Source: an uncultured Granulosicoccus sp. (lineage in GTDB: Bacteria > Pseudomonadota > Gammaproteobacteria > Granulosicoccales > Granulosicoccaceae). Taken from it: a stretch of DNA of 64,000 nt. Shown piece after piece: positions 1-8,606 of the stretch. The stretch spans positions 496,001 to 560,000 of the forward strand of contig CANLXI010000001.1 in the NCBI GenBank assembly GCA_947495035.1, read 5' to 3'. Numbering within the stretch: the stretch's first letter is position 1; each line of letters begins with the position of its first letter. Position numbers and translations under genes: made by a program. Under the pieces are notes generated by a model that worked only from the letters and a program-made list of their open reading frames with translations, made no database searches and had not been told where the DNA came from.

Positions 1-127
1 CCTTGGCGCTGTTCACACGCAGTCCGGAGCTCAGACGTTCCATGGACGTGGACAGAGAAGACTGTGACTGAGAGAGGTTTCTCTGAGCAGTCAGTGACAT
101 GACGTTCGTGTTGATTGTTTGTGCCAT
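1..127 (-). CDS. fliC: Flagellin, N-terminal part (cut by window edge)
   Basis: This is the first 42 codons of a second flagellin gene; the rest lies outside the window. The protein begins [20 protein letters not shown] and continues to a [10 protein letters not shown] segment, the conserved D0 start of flagellin. These 42 residues are identical to the start of the complete flagellin at 707-1519, so the two are recent paralogues or are kept alike by gene conversion. The ATG at 125-127 follows an AGGA element. The product is the exported subunit of the flagellar filament. A sigma28-like promoter lies 103 bp upstream of the start. Flagellin identity is certain; which paralogue should be named fliC is not. 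Confidence 0.95.
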   Translation of the reverse strand, partial: MAQTINTNVMSLTAQRNLSQSQSSLSTSMERLSSGLRVNSAK

Positions 128-182
128 TGTATTATCAGTTTCCTGGAGTGTCGTGGGTCCCTGTTTTTATGAGATGTGGCGT

Positions 183-194
183 CTTCTCCTGAAG
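183..194 (-). promoter_or_regulatory. Possible CsrA-type GGA hairpin in flagellin leader
   Basis: On the minus strand the leader reads CTTC-AGGA-GAAG, a perfect 4-bp stem that presents GGA in a tetraloop. This is the classical shape of a CsrA/RsmA binding site. A second GGA lies at the Shine-Dalgarno of the same gene (about 149-153), and a csrA gene lies at 16432-16647. The binding role is inferred; the paralogous leader at 1563-1613 keeps the surrounding sequence but not the GGA in the loop. Confidence 0.35.
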
Positions 195-229
195 TGATTC
201 GTGATTCGAACCATGCGCACATGAAACCG

Positions 230-256
230 TTATCGGGCGCTCTGTGCGTCAACTGA
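230..256 (-). promoter_or_regulatory. Sigma28 (FliA) promoter candidate for partial flagellin
   Basis: On the minus strand TCAG (256-253), a 15-nt spacer and CCCGATAA (237-230) match the flagellar sigma28 pattern TAAA-N15-GCCGATAA with one -10 mismatch. The -10 box ends 103 bp from the ATG. The paralogous flagellin has a similar box at exactly the same distance, which supports the call. Confidence 0.55.
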
Positions 257-641
257 AGGGGTGTGGCGAGAAAATCGAGATAATCGCGGAACGACCCCCC
301 ATTTCCCGAACTTGTCGGTCGGATGACTGCCCTGAAACCACGACTCTGTCGCTGAACGGGAAGCACTACATGGCGTGCCGGTGCTGAACTCGAGCCGTCC
401 TGGGGATGTCCCCGGCCACATCTCTATCGGTGGCGGGCGAGTTCATCGGCAATGTCGCCTTGCGTGGACGAGGAGGGCAGGAGGGTCGTGAAGACCAGGA
501 AGACCAGGAGGGCAGGGCAAGCGGATTCGGGCTTACCGTGTGATGATCGGAAGAAGGATGACTCGTCTCGGAGAGGAAATCACGAGGGGCAGCTCTTCGG
601 ATCGGGTGTCGCCGTGCGGCATTGCGAGTCGAAGTGATCGG

Positions 642-667
642 AACCTCGGGAGAGAACTCCCGAGGTT
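642..667 (-). terminator. Hairpin after complete flagellin gene
   Basis: An 11-bp perfect inverted repeat (642-652 with 657-667, 4-nt loop) lies 40 bp downstream of the flagellin stop codon. It lacks a clear U-tract on the minus strand, so it may be a terminator or a 3'-end stabiliser. Confidence 0.5.
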
Positions 668-706
668 CGGGTGCTGCAGCAGTGGCTGCGTAATGAATAC
701 AGCTGT

Positions 707-1519
707 CTATCCGAGCAGCTGCAATACACTCTGTGGAGCGGAGTTGGCCTGTGAGACCATGGCATTGCCTGCCTGCTGCAGAATCTGCGCGCGTGTCATA
801 TTGGCTGTTTCAACGGCGAAATCGGCATCCACGATGCGTCCACGGGCCGCAGCCTGATTCTCCATGCCCACCTGCAGATTGTTGATGGCGCTTTCAAAGC
901 GGCTTTGCATGGCACCGAAATCGGCGCGGGACGCGGTGACATCGTCAATCATGCTGTCGATCGCGGAGATCGCACCGGAAGCGCCGGTTACGGTCGAGAC
1001 GGTTGCACCTGCAATTGACGTGATTTCGGTGAGTGCGATGGTCAGGGTGTTGGCTGCACCGTTATTGGCACCTACCTGAAAGCCGACGCTGCCACCTGCG
1101 CTGTTGATGACCGATTGTCCGTTGTAGACGGTGGTCTCTGCGATTCGTCCTATTTCCTCGTTCAGGGCGGAGAATTCGGCATCCAGGTTTGCACGATCGC
1201 TGGTCGAGTTGGTACCGTTCTTGGACTGTACCGCCAGTTCACGCATGCGTTGCAGCATGTTGTTCACTTCCTGCAAACCACCTTCCGCAGTCTGTGCCAG
1301 GGAGATACCATCGTTGGCGTTGCGGATGGCGACGTTCATGCCACGGACCTGAGTGTTCATGCGTTCGGCGATGGCCAGACCGGCGGCATCATCCTTGGCG
1401 CTGTTGACACGCAAGCCGGAACTGAGTCGTTCCATCGAAGTTGACAATGAAGACTGCGACTGCGAGAGGTTTCTCTGAGCAGTCAGTGACATGACGTTTG
1501 TATTTATTGTTTGTGCCAT
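707..1519 (-). CDS. fliC: Flagellin
   Basis: A 270-residue flagellin, the secreted filament subunit polymerised under the FliD cap. The conserved N-terminal D0/D1 helices fill roughly residues 1-140 (NDGISLAQTAEGGL region) and the C-terminal D1/D0 helices roughly 185-270, ending in the typical LQLLG-like tail. The hypervariable middle is very short, so the protein is close to a minimal D0-D1 flagellin. It starts with the same 42 residues as the truncated paralogue at 1-127. It is transcribed alone, downstream of flgL, behind its own sigma28-like promoter, and is followed by a strong hairpin. Having two flagellins side by side suggests a mixed or switchable filament. Confidence 0.97.
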   Translation of the reverse strand: MAQTINTNVMSLTAQRNLSQSQSSLSTSMERLSSGLRVNSAKDDAAGLAIAERMNTQVRGMNVAIRNANDGISLAQTAEGGLQEVNNMLQRMRELAVQSKNGTNSTSDRANLDAEFSALNEEIGRIAETTVYNGQSVINSAGGSVGFQVGANNGAANTLTIALTEITSIAGATVSTVTGASGAISAIDSMIDDVTASRADFGAMQSRFESAINNLQVGMENQAAARGRIVDADFAVETANMTRAQILQQAGNAMVSQANSAPQSVLQLLG

Positions 1520-1621
1520 TGTTTTCTATTTTCTCTCTATTCCTGAAGTCCTTTGAATGGGTGGATGTGGCGTCTTGTCGTGAAGTGGATCTGCGAACAG
1601 AACCATGCACACATGTGTTAT

Positions 1622-1649
1622 TTATCGGAAGGCACGCGGCTCGAATAAA
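1622..1649 (-). promoter_or_regulatory. Sigma28 promoter candidate for fliC
   Basis: The minus strand carries TCCGATAA (1629-1622), matching the sigma28 -10 element GCCGATAA at 7 of 8 positions, 103 bp upstream of the fliC start. The -35 is weak (TTTA with a 16-nt spacer). The identical distance to the start in the paralogous gene, and a shared leader segment (1564-1613 versus 173-223), make it more believable. Confidence 0.45.
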
Positions 1650-1740
1650 CGGAACTACCACAAATATCAGGAAGAAAACGAATGACTTTTGTAAACCTGT
1701 GAGTTGTTGAACGTTGTTTGCCGGTATTACCGGGCGATCA

Positions 1741-2946
1741 TCAGCCTATGTAATTGAACAGCGACAGACTTTCGACCTTGCCATAGGTCTGTTGCAGTAC
1801 CTGCAGCGACGTCATTTGCGTCTGCAGGGACGTAATGGCCTCCGCGATGTCGATATCTTCGACTTCCGCACGTGTTCGTTCTATCTGCAGTGTGATATCG
1901 GCATTCTCTTCCCGGCTGCTGTCGATATTGTTCAGGCGAGTACCCACCTGGGCACGGACGGTATTGATATGGTCCAGGCTCAGGTCGAGGTTGCCGATCA
2001 GAACATCGATATCCTGTTGCATGCGCGCTCGCTCTGCCTCCGAGCTCGGTGAGCTGTCGAGCATGTCGACGAAATTCGATACAGTGGTGAAGATGTCCTG
2101 ATTGCTGCTGGGTGCAACATGGAATACGTCACCTGTTTGCGGATTGCCCGAGATGCTGGTCGTGATGCCGTTGAATTCGATGGAACCTCCAGACTCGTAT
2201 GCACCCGATTGCAACGTCGTTCCGGTGGAGGTGTCGATGATGTCGTAGGTACCGGGCGTAGAGAAGGTGATGTCGAATGGCTTGTTCTCATATTCACTGC
2301 GATTCAGTACCGATCCCTGGGCAATGGTGCCTGTGCCGGTGTTGGCCGCATCCATCTCGACCTGGAATGTGCCGTTGCCGTTGCGAATGCGCATGAAGGC
2401 ATCAGCTCCCGAATCCCCGGTCTGAATCTTTCTGCCCAGACCGATGGACGTCAGTTGCGCGTCGTCGCTGCCGTTGTACCTGACCTCCGGATCGCGGGTG
2501 AAGGGTTGCGTCTGTGTATTGGATCCGCTGAACAGATAGTTGCCGAGCGTATCCTGCGCGTTGGCCATGTCGTAGAGCTCATCCAGCCGCAATTTGACTT
2601 CCGCATTGTGAGCGGCCCGCGTCGTATCGTCCACCGCGCCACTGTTGGCAGTCAACGCCAGTTCACGTATGCGTAACAGGGTGTTGGCAGTGCCTGTCAG
2701 AGCGGCCTCTTCCAGTGAGAGTTGTGATTCGGCGATCGATGCATTGCGCTGGTACTGACTCAGCTGGCTTTCCGCTTCCTGCATCTTGACTATATGAGCC
2801 GACTGCGCAGGATCATCCGAAGGGGTATTGATCCTCCTTCCGGTACTGATCTGTTCCTGGACACGCGCCAGTTCATTCTGTTTCTGGACCAGATCGGTGG
2901 CGATTCTCGAGGCCAGAATATTGGATGACATTCGTGTACTGATCAT
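1741..2946 (-). CDS. flgL: Flagellar hook-filament junction protein FlgL
   Basis: A 401-residue hook-associated protein 3, the second of the two junction proteins joining hook to filament. The N-terminus has the flagellin-like D0 helix (STGRRINTPSDDPA, about residues 34-47) and the C-terminus is again helical. A middle segment around residues 225-285 (YDIID, then IEFNG and GD-F-V signatures) resembles a segment of the neighbouring FlgK. Its ATG overlaps the flgK stop codon (ATGA), so it is translationally coupled as the last gene of the flgB-L operon. It is longer than the 317-residue E. coli FlgL, mostly because of the middle insertion. Confidence 0.96.
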   Translation of the reverse strand: MISTRMSSNILASRIATDLVQKQNELARVQEQISTGRRINTPSDDPAQSAHIVKMQEAESQLSQYQRNASIAESQLSLEEAALTGTANTLLRIRELALTANSGAVDDTTRAAHNAEVKLRLDELYDMANAQDTLGNYLFSGSNTQTQPFTRDPEVRYNGSDDAQLTSIGLGRKIQTGDSGADAFMRIRNGNGTFQVEMDAANTGTGTIAQGSVLNRSEYENKPFDITFSTPGTYDIIDTSTGTTLQSGAYESGGSIEFNGITTSISGNPQTGDVFHVAPSSNQDIFTTVSNFVDMLDSSPSSEAERARMQQDIDVLIGNLDLSLDHINTVRAQVGTRLNNIDSSREENADITLQIERTRAEVEDIDIAEAITSLQTQMTSLQVLQQTYGKVESLSLFNYIG

Positions 2947-4832
2947 CGGACTGCTCCCAGTATGGTCTGAAACATATCGTCGGCTGCCGATATGATCTGT
3001 GCTGAAGCCTGGTACGCTTGCTGAAAGCGGGTCAGGTTGATGGCTTCCTCGTCAAGGCTGACCGATTGCGTTGCCTGCTGTCGTTCAATGGCGTTGTCCC
3101 TGAGCGATTCCAGTGCGGTGGCGCGGGTTTCTGCCGAATTCGTCTGAGCGCCGATCCGGGACACCATCGAGCCATAGGCTTCATTGAAGGTCTGGTTGCC
3201 GCCGATACTCAGCGAATTCTGCAGTTCGGCCAGGGCCATGCCATTGCTGTTGTTGCCGATTCCCGACAGATTGGCTTCCACACGATGGGAATCGCCCTCC
3301 TGGATGTCACCACTGATGGAGACTTGCCAGCCATTGAACTCGATGGCATCGCCTTCGGAATAATCCGTGGCGCTGGCGAGTGTCGCTCCGGAACCCGAAT
3401 CGATGATGTCGTAGCTGCTGTTCGAGGTAAATACGATGTCGACCGAATCGGTCAGGGACGAGTTGCCTGTATCGACAACTCTGGCGCTGCTGATACGCGA
3501 ATCCCCGAGATTGCTGATGTCACTGCGCGTGCTCAGCTGACCGGAGAGGGCGATATCTTCGGCATTGTTCAGTACCGTGTTCATCGTCGCGGCCACTCTG
3601 CCCGTTGCGGACAGCACGAAGGTGTCGCCGACGTCAGGTGAACCGCTCAGACTCAGGGACACGCCATCGAGTTCCAGTGGCATGGGCCCACTGACCGCCT
3701 TGCCGTCGGAATTGCGGGTTGCCGTGAAGTTCGCACCATCGAAGCGAAGCAGGTAGTCGGAGGCTTCCAGAGCGCTGGTGTCACTGATTTCAGCACTGAG
3801 TACGCCGGATCCGGTGTTTCTGCTGCTGGCGTATGTCTGTGGTGCGGCCAGTTCGAATATCGGCTCACCGGCTTCTCCATTGATGTCGATTCCCAGAGCG
3901 TGCTGCTGATTGACTGCGTCACTGATACTCAGGGCGAGTCGGCCCAGTTCTGCCATCGCGGGCTGCAGTGTCTGATTGGCAAACTCACTCAGACCACCGA
4001 TTTCTCCGCCCTGCAAGCGTGCCGAAACGTTCTGTTCGCTACCCTCGCTGCCAACCTGGATCTGCATGCGATCAGGGTAGGTATCATCAGGTACGGCCTT
4101 GACTTCCTGAGCGACGTTGTCGATGACCAGACTGATGCCTTTGCCCATGAACACGTTGAGAGCGCCGTTTTCCTGCAGATTCGTGTCGATGTCGATATAG
4201 GCGGACAATTCCTTGACCAGTTGATCCCGTTGGTCCAGCAGATCATTGGCAGCCTCGGTATTTCTGGAATCGGAGATGCTGGTGATTCGCTTGTTCACAT
4301 CCGCGATCGATCGTGCCAGGTCGCTGACTGATTCGGTCGCCGCCTGTATGCGTTCACTGACTTCACTACGAGTATCATCGAACTGGCCTTGCAGACTCTG
4401 GAATCGCTGCGCCAGTTGCTCGGCACGATCCAGTACGACCTCGCGCGTTGCCACGGAAGAGGGGTCGGCGTTGGCGTCCTGCAGCGCGTTGAAGAAATCG
4501 TTCATTGCCGGGGCGACGCTGCCGCTTTCGGATGCCATCAGATTATCCAGACGGCTGGCCATTGCATGATAGGTGTTCTGTTCCTCGAAGGCGCTGGTGC
4601 TGGAATTGACACGGGCGGTCGCGAACTGATCCTGCAGACGCTCTATGGAGACAATCTGAACTCCGCCTCCCGGTTGGTTTTGCAGGCCGGTGTTGGCAGG
4701 CACCGCCTCCATGTCCACTCTCTGGCGGGAATAGCCCTCGGTGTTGACATTGGCAATGTTGTGAGAGGTGGTCGCCAGTGCTCGTTGAAACGCGAACAGG
4801 GCTGATTTTCCGGTGTTCAGTAAGTCATTCAT
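2943..4832 (-). CDS. flgK: Flagellar hook-filament junction protein FlgK
   Basis: A 629-residue hook-associated protein 1 that forms the first junction ring on the hook. The N-terminal rod/hook motif (LATTSHNIANVNTEGYSRQR, about residues 18-38) and the C-terminal helix with TRFQQAYQASAQ are diagnostic. The region around residues 465-525 contains the YDIID, IEFNG and GD signature also present in FlgL. It overlaps flgJ upstream and flgL downstream by ATGA junctions. Somewhat longer than the E. coli protein (547). Confidence 0.97.
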   Translation of the reverse strand: MNDLLNTGKSALFAFQRALATTSHNIANVNTEGYSRQRVDMEAVPANTGLQNQPGGGVQIVSIERLQDQFATARVNSSTSAFEEQNTYHAMASRLDNLMASESGSVAPAMNDFFNALQDANADPSSVATREVVLDRAEQLAQRFQSLQGQFDDTRSEVSERIQAATESVSDLARSIADVNKRITSISDSRNTEAANDLLDQRDQLVKELSAYIDIDTNLQENGALNVFMGKGISLVIDNVAQEVKAVPDDTYPDRMQIQVGSEGSEQNVSARLQGGEIGGLSEFANQTLQPAMAELGRLALSISDAVNQQHALGIDINGEAGEPIFELAAPQTYASSRNTGSGVLSAEISDTSALEASDYLLRFDGANFTATRNSDGKAVSGPMPLELDGVSLSLSGSPDVGDTFVLSATGRVAATMNTVLNNAEDIALSGQLSTRSDISNLGDSRISSARVVDTGNSSLTDSVDIVFTSNSSYDIIDSGSGATLASATDYSEGDAIEFNGWQVSISGDIQEGDSHRVEANLSGIGNNSNGMALAELQNSLSIGGNQTFNEAYGSMVSRIGAQTNSAETRATALESLRDNAIERQQATQSVSLDEEAINLTRFQQAYQASAQIISAADDMFQTILGAVR

Positions 4833-5845
4833 GGCTGTAATCTATGTTGTTCGACCTGATGCATGACCGAGATGGCCTTGTCGGCGTAACGGGGATCTGT
4901 GGCGTAACCGGCGTCATGCAGTTCCCTGAGAAAGCGCTCAGGGTTGCCGGCGTGTTGCAGAGCGGTCGAATAACGGGGGTTCTCCAACAGGAAATCCGCG
5001 AATCCTTCAACGGAATCGGCAGTCGTGTTGTAGGACTTGAATCTGGCTTCCACGTTTTGTGACTTGCCATTGAAGTATTCGGTGGTGGTGTTGCTGGTGA
5101 AGTTCTGGTCATCTGCACCAGCCTTGATGCCAAAGTAGTTGTTGGAGGACTGGCCGGAGGCGTCCTTCAGCATGGATTGCCCCCAGCCGGTTTCCAGTGC
5201 GGCGATTGCCAGTATGGCGCTGGGTGAGGTGCCCAGCCGGCGAGCGCTGCGTTGGGCGTGGGGTGCCAGTGATTGCAGAAACTCCGTCTTGCCGGAACCG
5301 CTGTCGGCCGGAGAATCATCCCCTTGTCCCCATAGCCTGGATAACAGCTTGAGGCGAGCCAGCCCCTTTTCCGGAGCGCTCATTGCCTGGGTTGTGGAAA
5401 CGGCAGTCTGCGTCTCCTTGCCAGAGTCGGGCGGTGACTCCTTGAGTGACAGGGCCAGTTCACGCAATTTCAGTCGATCCCGCGTCAGGTTGGCATGATT
5501 ACCGGTATGAACGCTGCCATCTGTGGATGACTTGCTGGTCTTGCCGCCCAGCTGACCCATCAGTTGGTCGGCAATGCCGAGACCACCGGCCTTGATCATG
5601 GAATCGGCAAGGTTCTTGTCCAGCATGTCGTCGTACAGGGCTTGCTGATTCGAGGTGTTCTCGGCCATGGTCGTCTTGCGCATGCTCTTCAGCATGCTGT
5701 GAATCAGCAGTGATTCGAACTTGTTCGCCGCGTCGCGGGCCTTGGCCTGCTCGGCATCGTCCGCCACCCGAGAGTCGGATGCCTGCAGTCTGCCGATGTC
5801 GGCAGAGCTGCGCTGAACCTGTATCAATGCGCTCAGATCAGTCAT
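4829..5845 (-). CDS. flgJ: Flagellar rod assembly protein / muramidase FlgJ
   Basis: A 338-residue two-domain FlgJ. The N-terminal rod-cap domain (FESLLIHSMLKSMRKT near residue 45, then LYDDMLDKNLADSM) guides rod assembly. The C-terminal beta-N-acetylglucosaminidase domain carries the ALETGWG motif around residue 215, which supplies the catalytic Glu, followed by NNYFGIKAG. It cuts peptidoglycan locally so that the rod can pass. The start overlaps the flgI stop by one base and the stop overlaps flgK. Confidence 0.97.
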   Translation of the reverse strand: MTDLSALIQVQRSSADIGRLQASDSRVADDAEQAKARDAANKFESLLIHSMLKSMRKTTMAENTSNQQALYDDMLDKNLADSMIKAGGLGIADQLMGQLGGKTSKSSTDGSVHTGNHANLTRDRLKLRELALSLKESPPDSGKETQTAVSTTQAMSAPEKGLARLKLLSRLWGQGDDSPADSGSGKTEFLQSLAPHAQRSARRLGTSPSAILAIAALETGWGQSMLKDASGQSSNNYFGIKAGADDQNFTSNTTTEYFNGKSQNVEARFKSYNTTADSVEGFADFLLENPRYSTALQHAGNPERFLRELHDAGYATDPRYADKAISVMHQVEQHRLQP

Positions 5846-6993
5846 CAGATGATGATCAGTTGCGCCCGCAGCGCACCTGCCTGTTTCAGGGCCTCGAGTA
5901 TGGCGACCAGATCGCCGGGGGCAGCGCCGACACTGTTGATGGCCTGTACGATATCCGACAAGGTGGTACCTCGCGGGAGCTCGAACATGCGGGACTGTTC
6001 TTCAACCACATCGATTTCCGTGTCCGGAACCGCAGCAGTGACACCGTCCGTGAAGGGTTCGGGCTGCGAGATCTGGGTGTCTTCCCGGATCGTGACGGTC
6101 AGGCTGCCATGCGTAACGGCTGCCGGGCCCACGGTGACGTGGCTACCGATGACGATGGTACCGGTGCGCGAATTGACGATGATCTTGCCTGCACCTTCAC
6201 CCGGATCGATGGTCAGTTCTTCCAGGTAGCCGATGAAGGCAACGCGTTTGGATACTTCCATGGGGGCGTTGACAGCAACGGACACTGCATCCAGGGCCTC
6301 GGCTTCGGGTGTGCCCAGTGCGGCGTTGATGGCTTCGACAGCGCGACGGGCGGTCGTGAAGTCCGGGTCATGCAGATTGAAGACGACCCGCCGGGAGTCG
6401 GCGAAGGGGTTCGGAACAGCGCGTTCCACTGTGGCACCGCCGGGAATTCTGCCCACACTGGGTACATTGATGGCGATGGATGAGCCGTCCGCGCCGGAGA
6501 CTCCCAGACCACCGACGGCCAGATTTCCCTGGGCGATGGCATAGACTTCTCCATTGGCTCCTCGCAGCGGCGACATGAGCAGGGTGCCACCACGCAGTGA
6601 TTTGGAATTTCCCAGGGAGGATGCGGTAATGTCGATCTTCTGCCCGGGTTTGGCGAAGGGGGGCAGCACGGCATGTATCGATACCGCGGCGACGTTCTTC
6701 GAGGAGATATTGACTGAAGGTGGGACCGTGACACCGTACTGAACCAGCATGCTGCGCAGGCTTTGTTCGGTGAATGGCGACGTCGTATCACCCGTGCCAT
6801 CGAGCCCGACCACCAGACCATAGCCCAGTAGAGGGTTATCCCGGACGCCAGCCACACTGGCCAGATCCTTCAGGCGTTCTGCATGAGCCGGTGCGCAGAG
6901 CAGCGGCAGGAACAGTGCCAGCAAGGCAAGGCTCAGGCCGCTTCGGGTACGGGCGCGCCGGGCGCAGTACTTGTATCGTTGTCGCGAATCCAT
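5845..6993 (-). CDS. flgI: Flagellar P-ring protein FlgI
   Basis: A 382-residue periplasmic P-ring subunit. A Sec signal peptide (hydrophobic core about residues 19-33, cleavage after APAHA near residue 38) is followed by the conserved [31 protein letters not shown] start of the mature protein, seen here as ERLKD...GLDGTGD, and it ends in a hydrophobic LIII tail. The ring surrounds the rod in the peptidoglycan layer and shows that the organism has an outer membrane. The 91-bp gap to flgH is the widest inside the operon apart from small spacers and contains two hairpins. Confidence 0.97.
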   Translation of the reverse strand: MDSRQRYKYCARRARTRSGLSLALLALFLPLLCAPAHAERLKDLASVAGVRDNPLLGYGLVVGLDGTGDTTSPFTEQSLRSMLVQYGVTVPPSVNISSKNVAAVSIHAVLPPFAKPGQKIDITASSLGNSKSLRGGTLLMSPLRGANGEVYAIAQGNLAVGGLGVSGADGSSIAINVPSVGRIPGGATVERAVPNPFADSRRVVFNLHDPDFTTARRAVEAINAALGTPEAEALDAVSVAVNAPMEVSKRVAFIGYLEELTIDPGEGAGKIIVNSRTGTIVIGSHVTVGPAAVTHGSLTVTIREDTQISQPEPFTDGVTAAVPDTEIDVVEEQSRMFELPRGTTLSDIVQAINSVGAAPGDLVAILEALKQAGALRAQLIII

Positions 6994-7035
6994 CGTTCGT
7001 TTTCCTTGTCGTCTCAGGCGTTCAGGCCTTTGGTC

Positions 7036-7088
7036 TCCCGGTCAGCCGGGAAGGGCACCGCTTGTCGCTCTAGCCTCATTGAGGCTAG
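7036..7088 (-). other. Two hairpins in the flgH-flgI gap
   Basis: CTAGCCTCA-T-TGAGGCTAG (7070-7088) is a perfect palindrome whose arm includes the flgH stop codon. A second perfect hairpin (7036-7041 with 7046-7051, 4-nt loop) follows toward flgI. Neither has a U-tract, so I read them as mRNA stability or processing elements rather than terminators. Confidence 0.45.
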
Positions 7089-7771
7089 AATGGCCAGATC
7101 GGACTGGTAAACAGGCGAGTCATCCAGCCGGCCCGGTTACTGTCTGCCAGCAGACCCCGGCCACCGTAGGTGATGTTGGCATCGGCAATCTGGTTCGATT
7201 GAATGGTGTTTTCCGGGGTGATATCCACAGGTCGTATCAACCCGGATACCTGAACCACTTCGCTCCCCTGATTCAGAGTGAGGCGTTTCTGACCTCGGAT
7301 CCACAGATTGCCATTGGACAACACCTTGTCGACGACGACGGCAATACTGCCGGTCAGCTGATTGCTCTGACTGCTGTCAGCGCTGCCGGCGAAGTCGGAA
7401 CTGGCCGTTATCTCATTGGCCAGCAGGTCACGACCCATGGCGGTAACGGTACCGCCAAACAGTATCGGGCTGGGCAGGCCTACCGAGCTGCCCTTGGCGG
7501 CATTGGTGGAAGCCGTCTTGCTGGCGTTGGTCTGCTCATCCAGAATGACATTGATCACATCGCCGACACGTCGGGCGCGAATGTCTTCGAAGAAGAATCG
7601 GTTCGTTGCCGACTGGTAGATGGCCCCGCTGGCCTTTTCTTCGTGAATGACAACCGGCGGATCTGCCGGCGTGAAATCCATGTCATCGCCTGGCGTGAGG
7701 GAGCAGGCGGACATGCTCGTCAGTGTGAGTATTGCCAGCGCCTTGCTGATGTTATCCATGGGCAGGTACAT
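7085..7771 (-). CDS. flgH: Flagellar L-ring lipoprotein FlgH
   Basis: A 228-residue outer-membrane L-ring subunit. The N-terminus is a lipoprotein signal with the predicted lipidated Cys23 in SMSAC. The segment FFEDIRARRVGDVINVILDE, with the later VSGLIRPVDITPENTIQSN, is characteristic of FlgH. The ATG at 7771 is chosen because AGGGG lies 6 nt upstream. It works with FlgI as the bushing of the rod. Confidence 0.97.
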   Translation of the reverse strand: MYLPMDNISKALAILTLTSMSACSLTPGDDMDFTPADPPVVIHEEKASGAIYQSATNRFFFEDIRARRVGDVINVILDEQTNASKTASTNAAKGSSVGLPSPILFGGTVTAMGRDLLANEITASSDFAGSADSSQSNQLTGSIAVVVDKVLSNGNLWIRGQKRLTLNQGSEVVQVSGLIRPVDITPENTIQSNQIADANITYGGRGLLADSNRAGWMTRLFTSPIWPF

Positions 7772-7780
7772 GATCAGCCC

Positions 7781-8566
7781 CTAGAGGTTGTTGTTGATGT
7801 ATTGCAGCATTCCGTCCGTGGTGGAAATGGCCTTCGAGCTGATTTCATAGGCGCGCTGTGTTTCGATCATGCTGACCAGTTCCTCGACGATGTTGACGTT
7901 CGATGTCTCCACCGAACCCTGTATCAGGCTGCCCAGACCACCGACTCCAGCCGTACCCTGGAGGGGGGCGCCGCTGGAAGCTGTCTCCTGGTACAGGTTT
8001 CCACCCTTGGCTTCCAGTCCTGCAGGATTGATGAAGTCGGCCAGACCGATGACTCCCAGTTGTTGCGGAGCGGCATTGCCGGGCAGGGATGCGGTTACCG
8101 TGCCATCCTGACCAATCGTGATGCCCGTGGCGTATTCCGGAATGTTGATTCCCGGTTGCAGGGTATAACCGATCGAGGTCACCATCTGACCTTCGGAGTC
8201 GATCTGAAAGGAGCCATCGCGGGTATAGGCCAGTGTGCCATCCGGCGTCAGCACTTCAAAGAAGCCACGGCCCTGGATGGCAAGATCCAGGGGGTCTTCC
8301 GTCTGCGACAGATTGCCTTGTGAATGCAGCTTTTCGGTACTGACCACCCGCACACCGGTACCGGTACTCAGTCCCGATGGCAGCTGTGTATTCTGCGATG
8401 ACTGTGCACCTGGCTGTCGGACGGTCTGATACAGCAGATCCTGAAAGACGGCACGATCTCGCTTGAATCCCGTGGTATTGGTATTGGCCAGGTTGTTCGA
8501 GATGACCTGCATGCGCGTCTGCTGCGCATCAAGGCCGGTCTTGGCGGTCCAGAGTGCTCCGTTCAT
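7781..8566 (-). CDS. flgG: Flagellar distal rod protein FlgG
   Basis: A 261-residue distal-rod protein, the usual family length (E. coli 260). The N-terminal [16 protein letters not shown] motif (about residues 28-43) and the C-terminal [20 protein letters not shown] are diagnostic. It builds the distal drive shaft crossing the P and L rings and is exported by the flagellar type III system. It lies 9 bp upstream of flgH in the operon. Confidence 0.97.
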   Translation of the reverse strand: MNGALWTAKTGLDAQQTRMQVISNNLANTNTTGFKRDRAVFQDLLYQTVRQPGAQSSQNTQLPSGLSTGTGVRVVSTEKLHSQGNLSQTEDPLDLAIQGRGFFEVLTPDGTLAYTRDGSFQIDSEGQMVTSIGYTLQPGINIPEYATGITIGQDGTVTASLPGNAAPQQLGVIGLADFINPAGLEAKGGNLYQETASSGAPLQGTAGVGGLGSLIQGSVETSNVNIVEELVSMIETQRAYEISSKAISTTDGMLQYINNNL

Positions 8567-8606
8567 TGTTTATCCTTTCTCGTGTTCGGTTTTCAGCCGA
8601 TGACTA

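Larger units (their letters stand above)
128..706. other. Intergenic region between the two flagellin genes
   Basis: I see no credible gene here; the short open frames have no recognisable content. The left part (128-256) is the leader and promoter of the flagellin at the window edge. The right end (642-667) holds a perfect hairpin that probably ends the transcript of the complete flagellin gene. The stretch between about 260 and 640 shows only purine-rich runs around 470-520 and nothing I can name. Confidence 0.6.
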
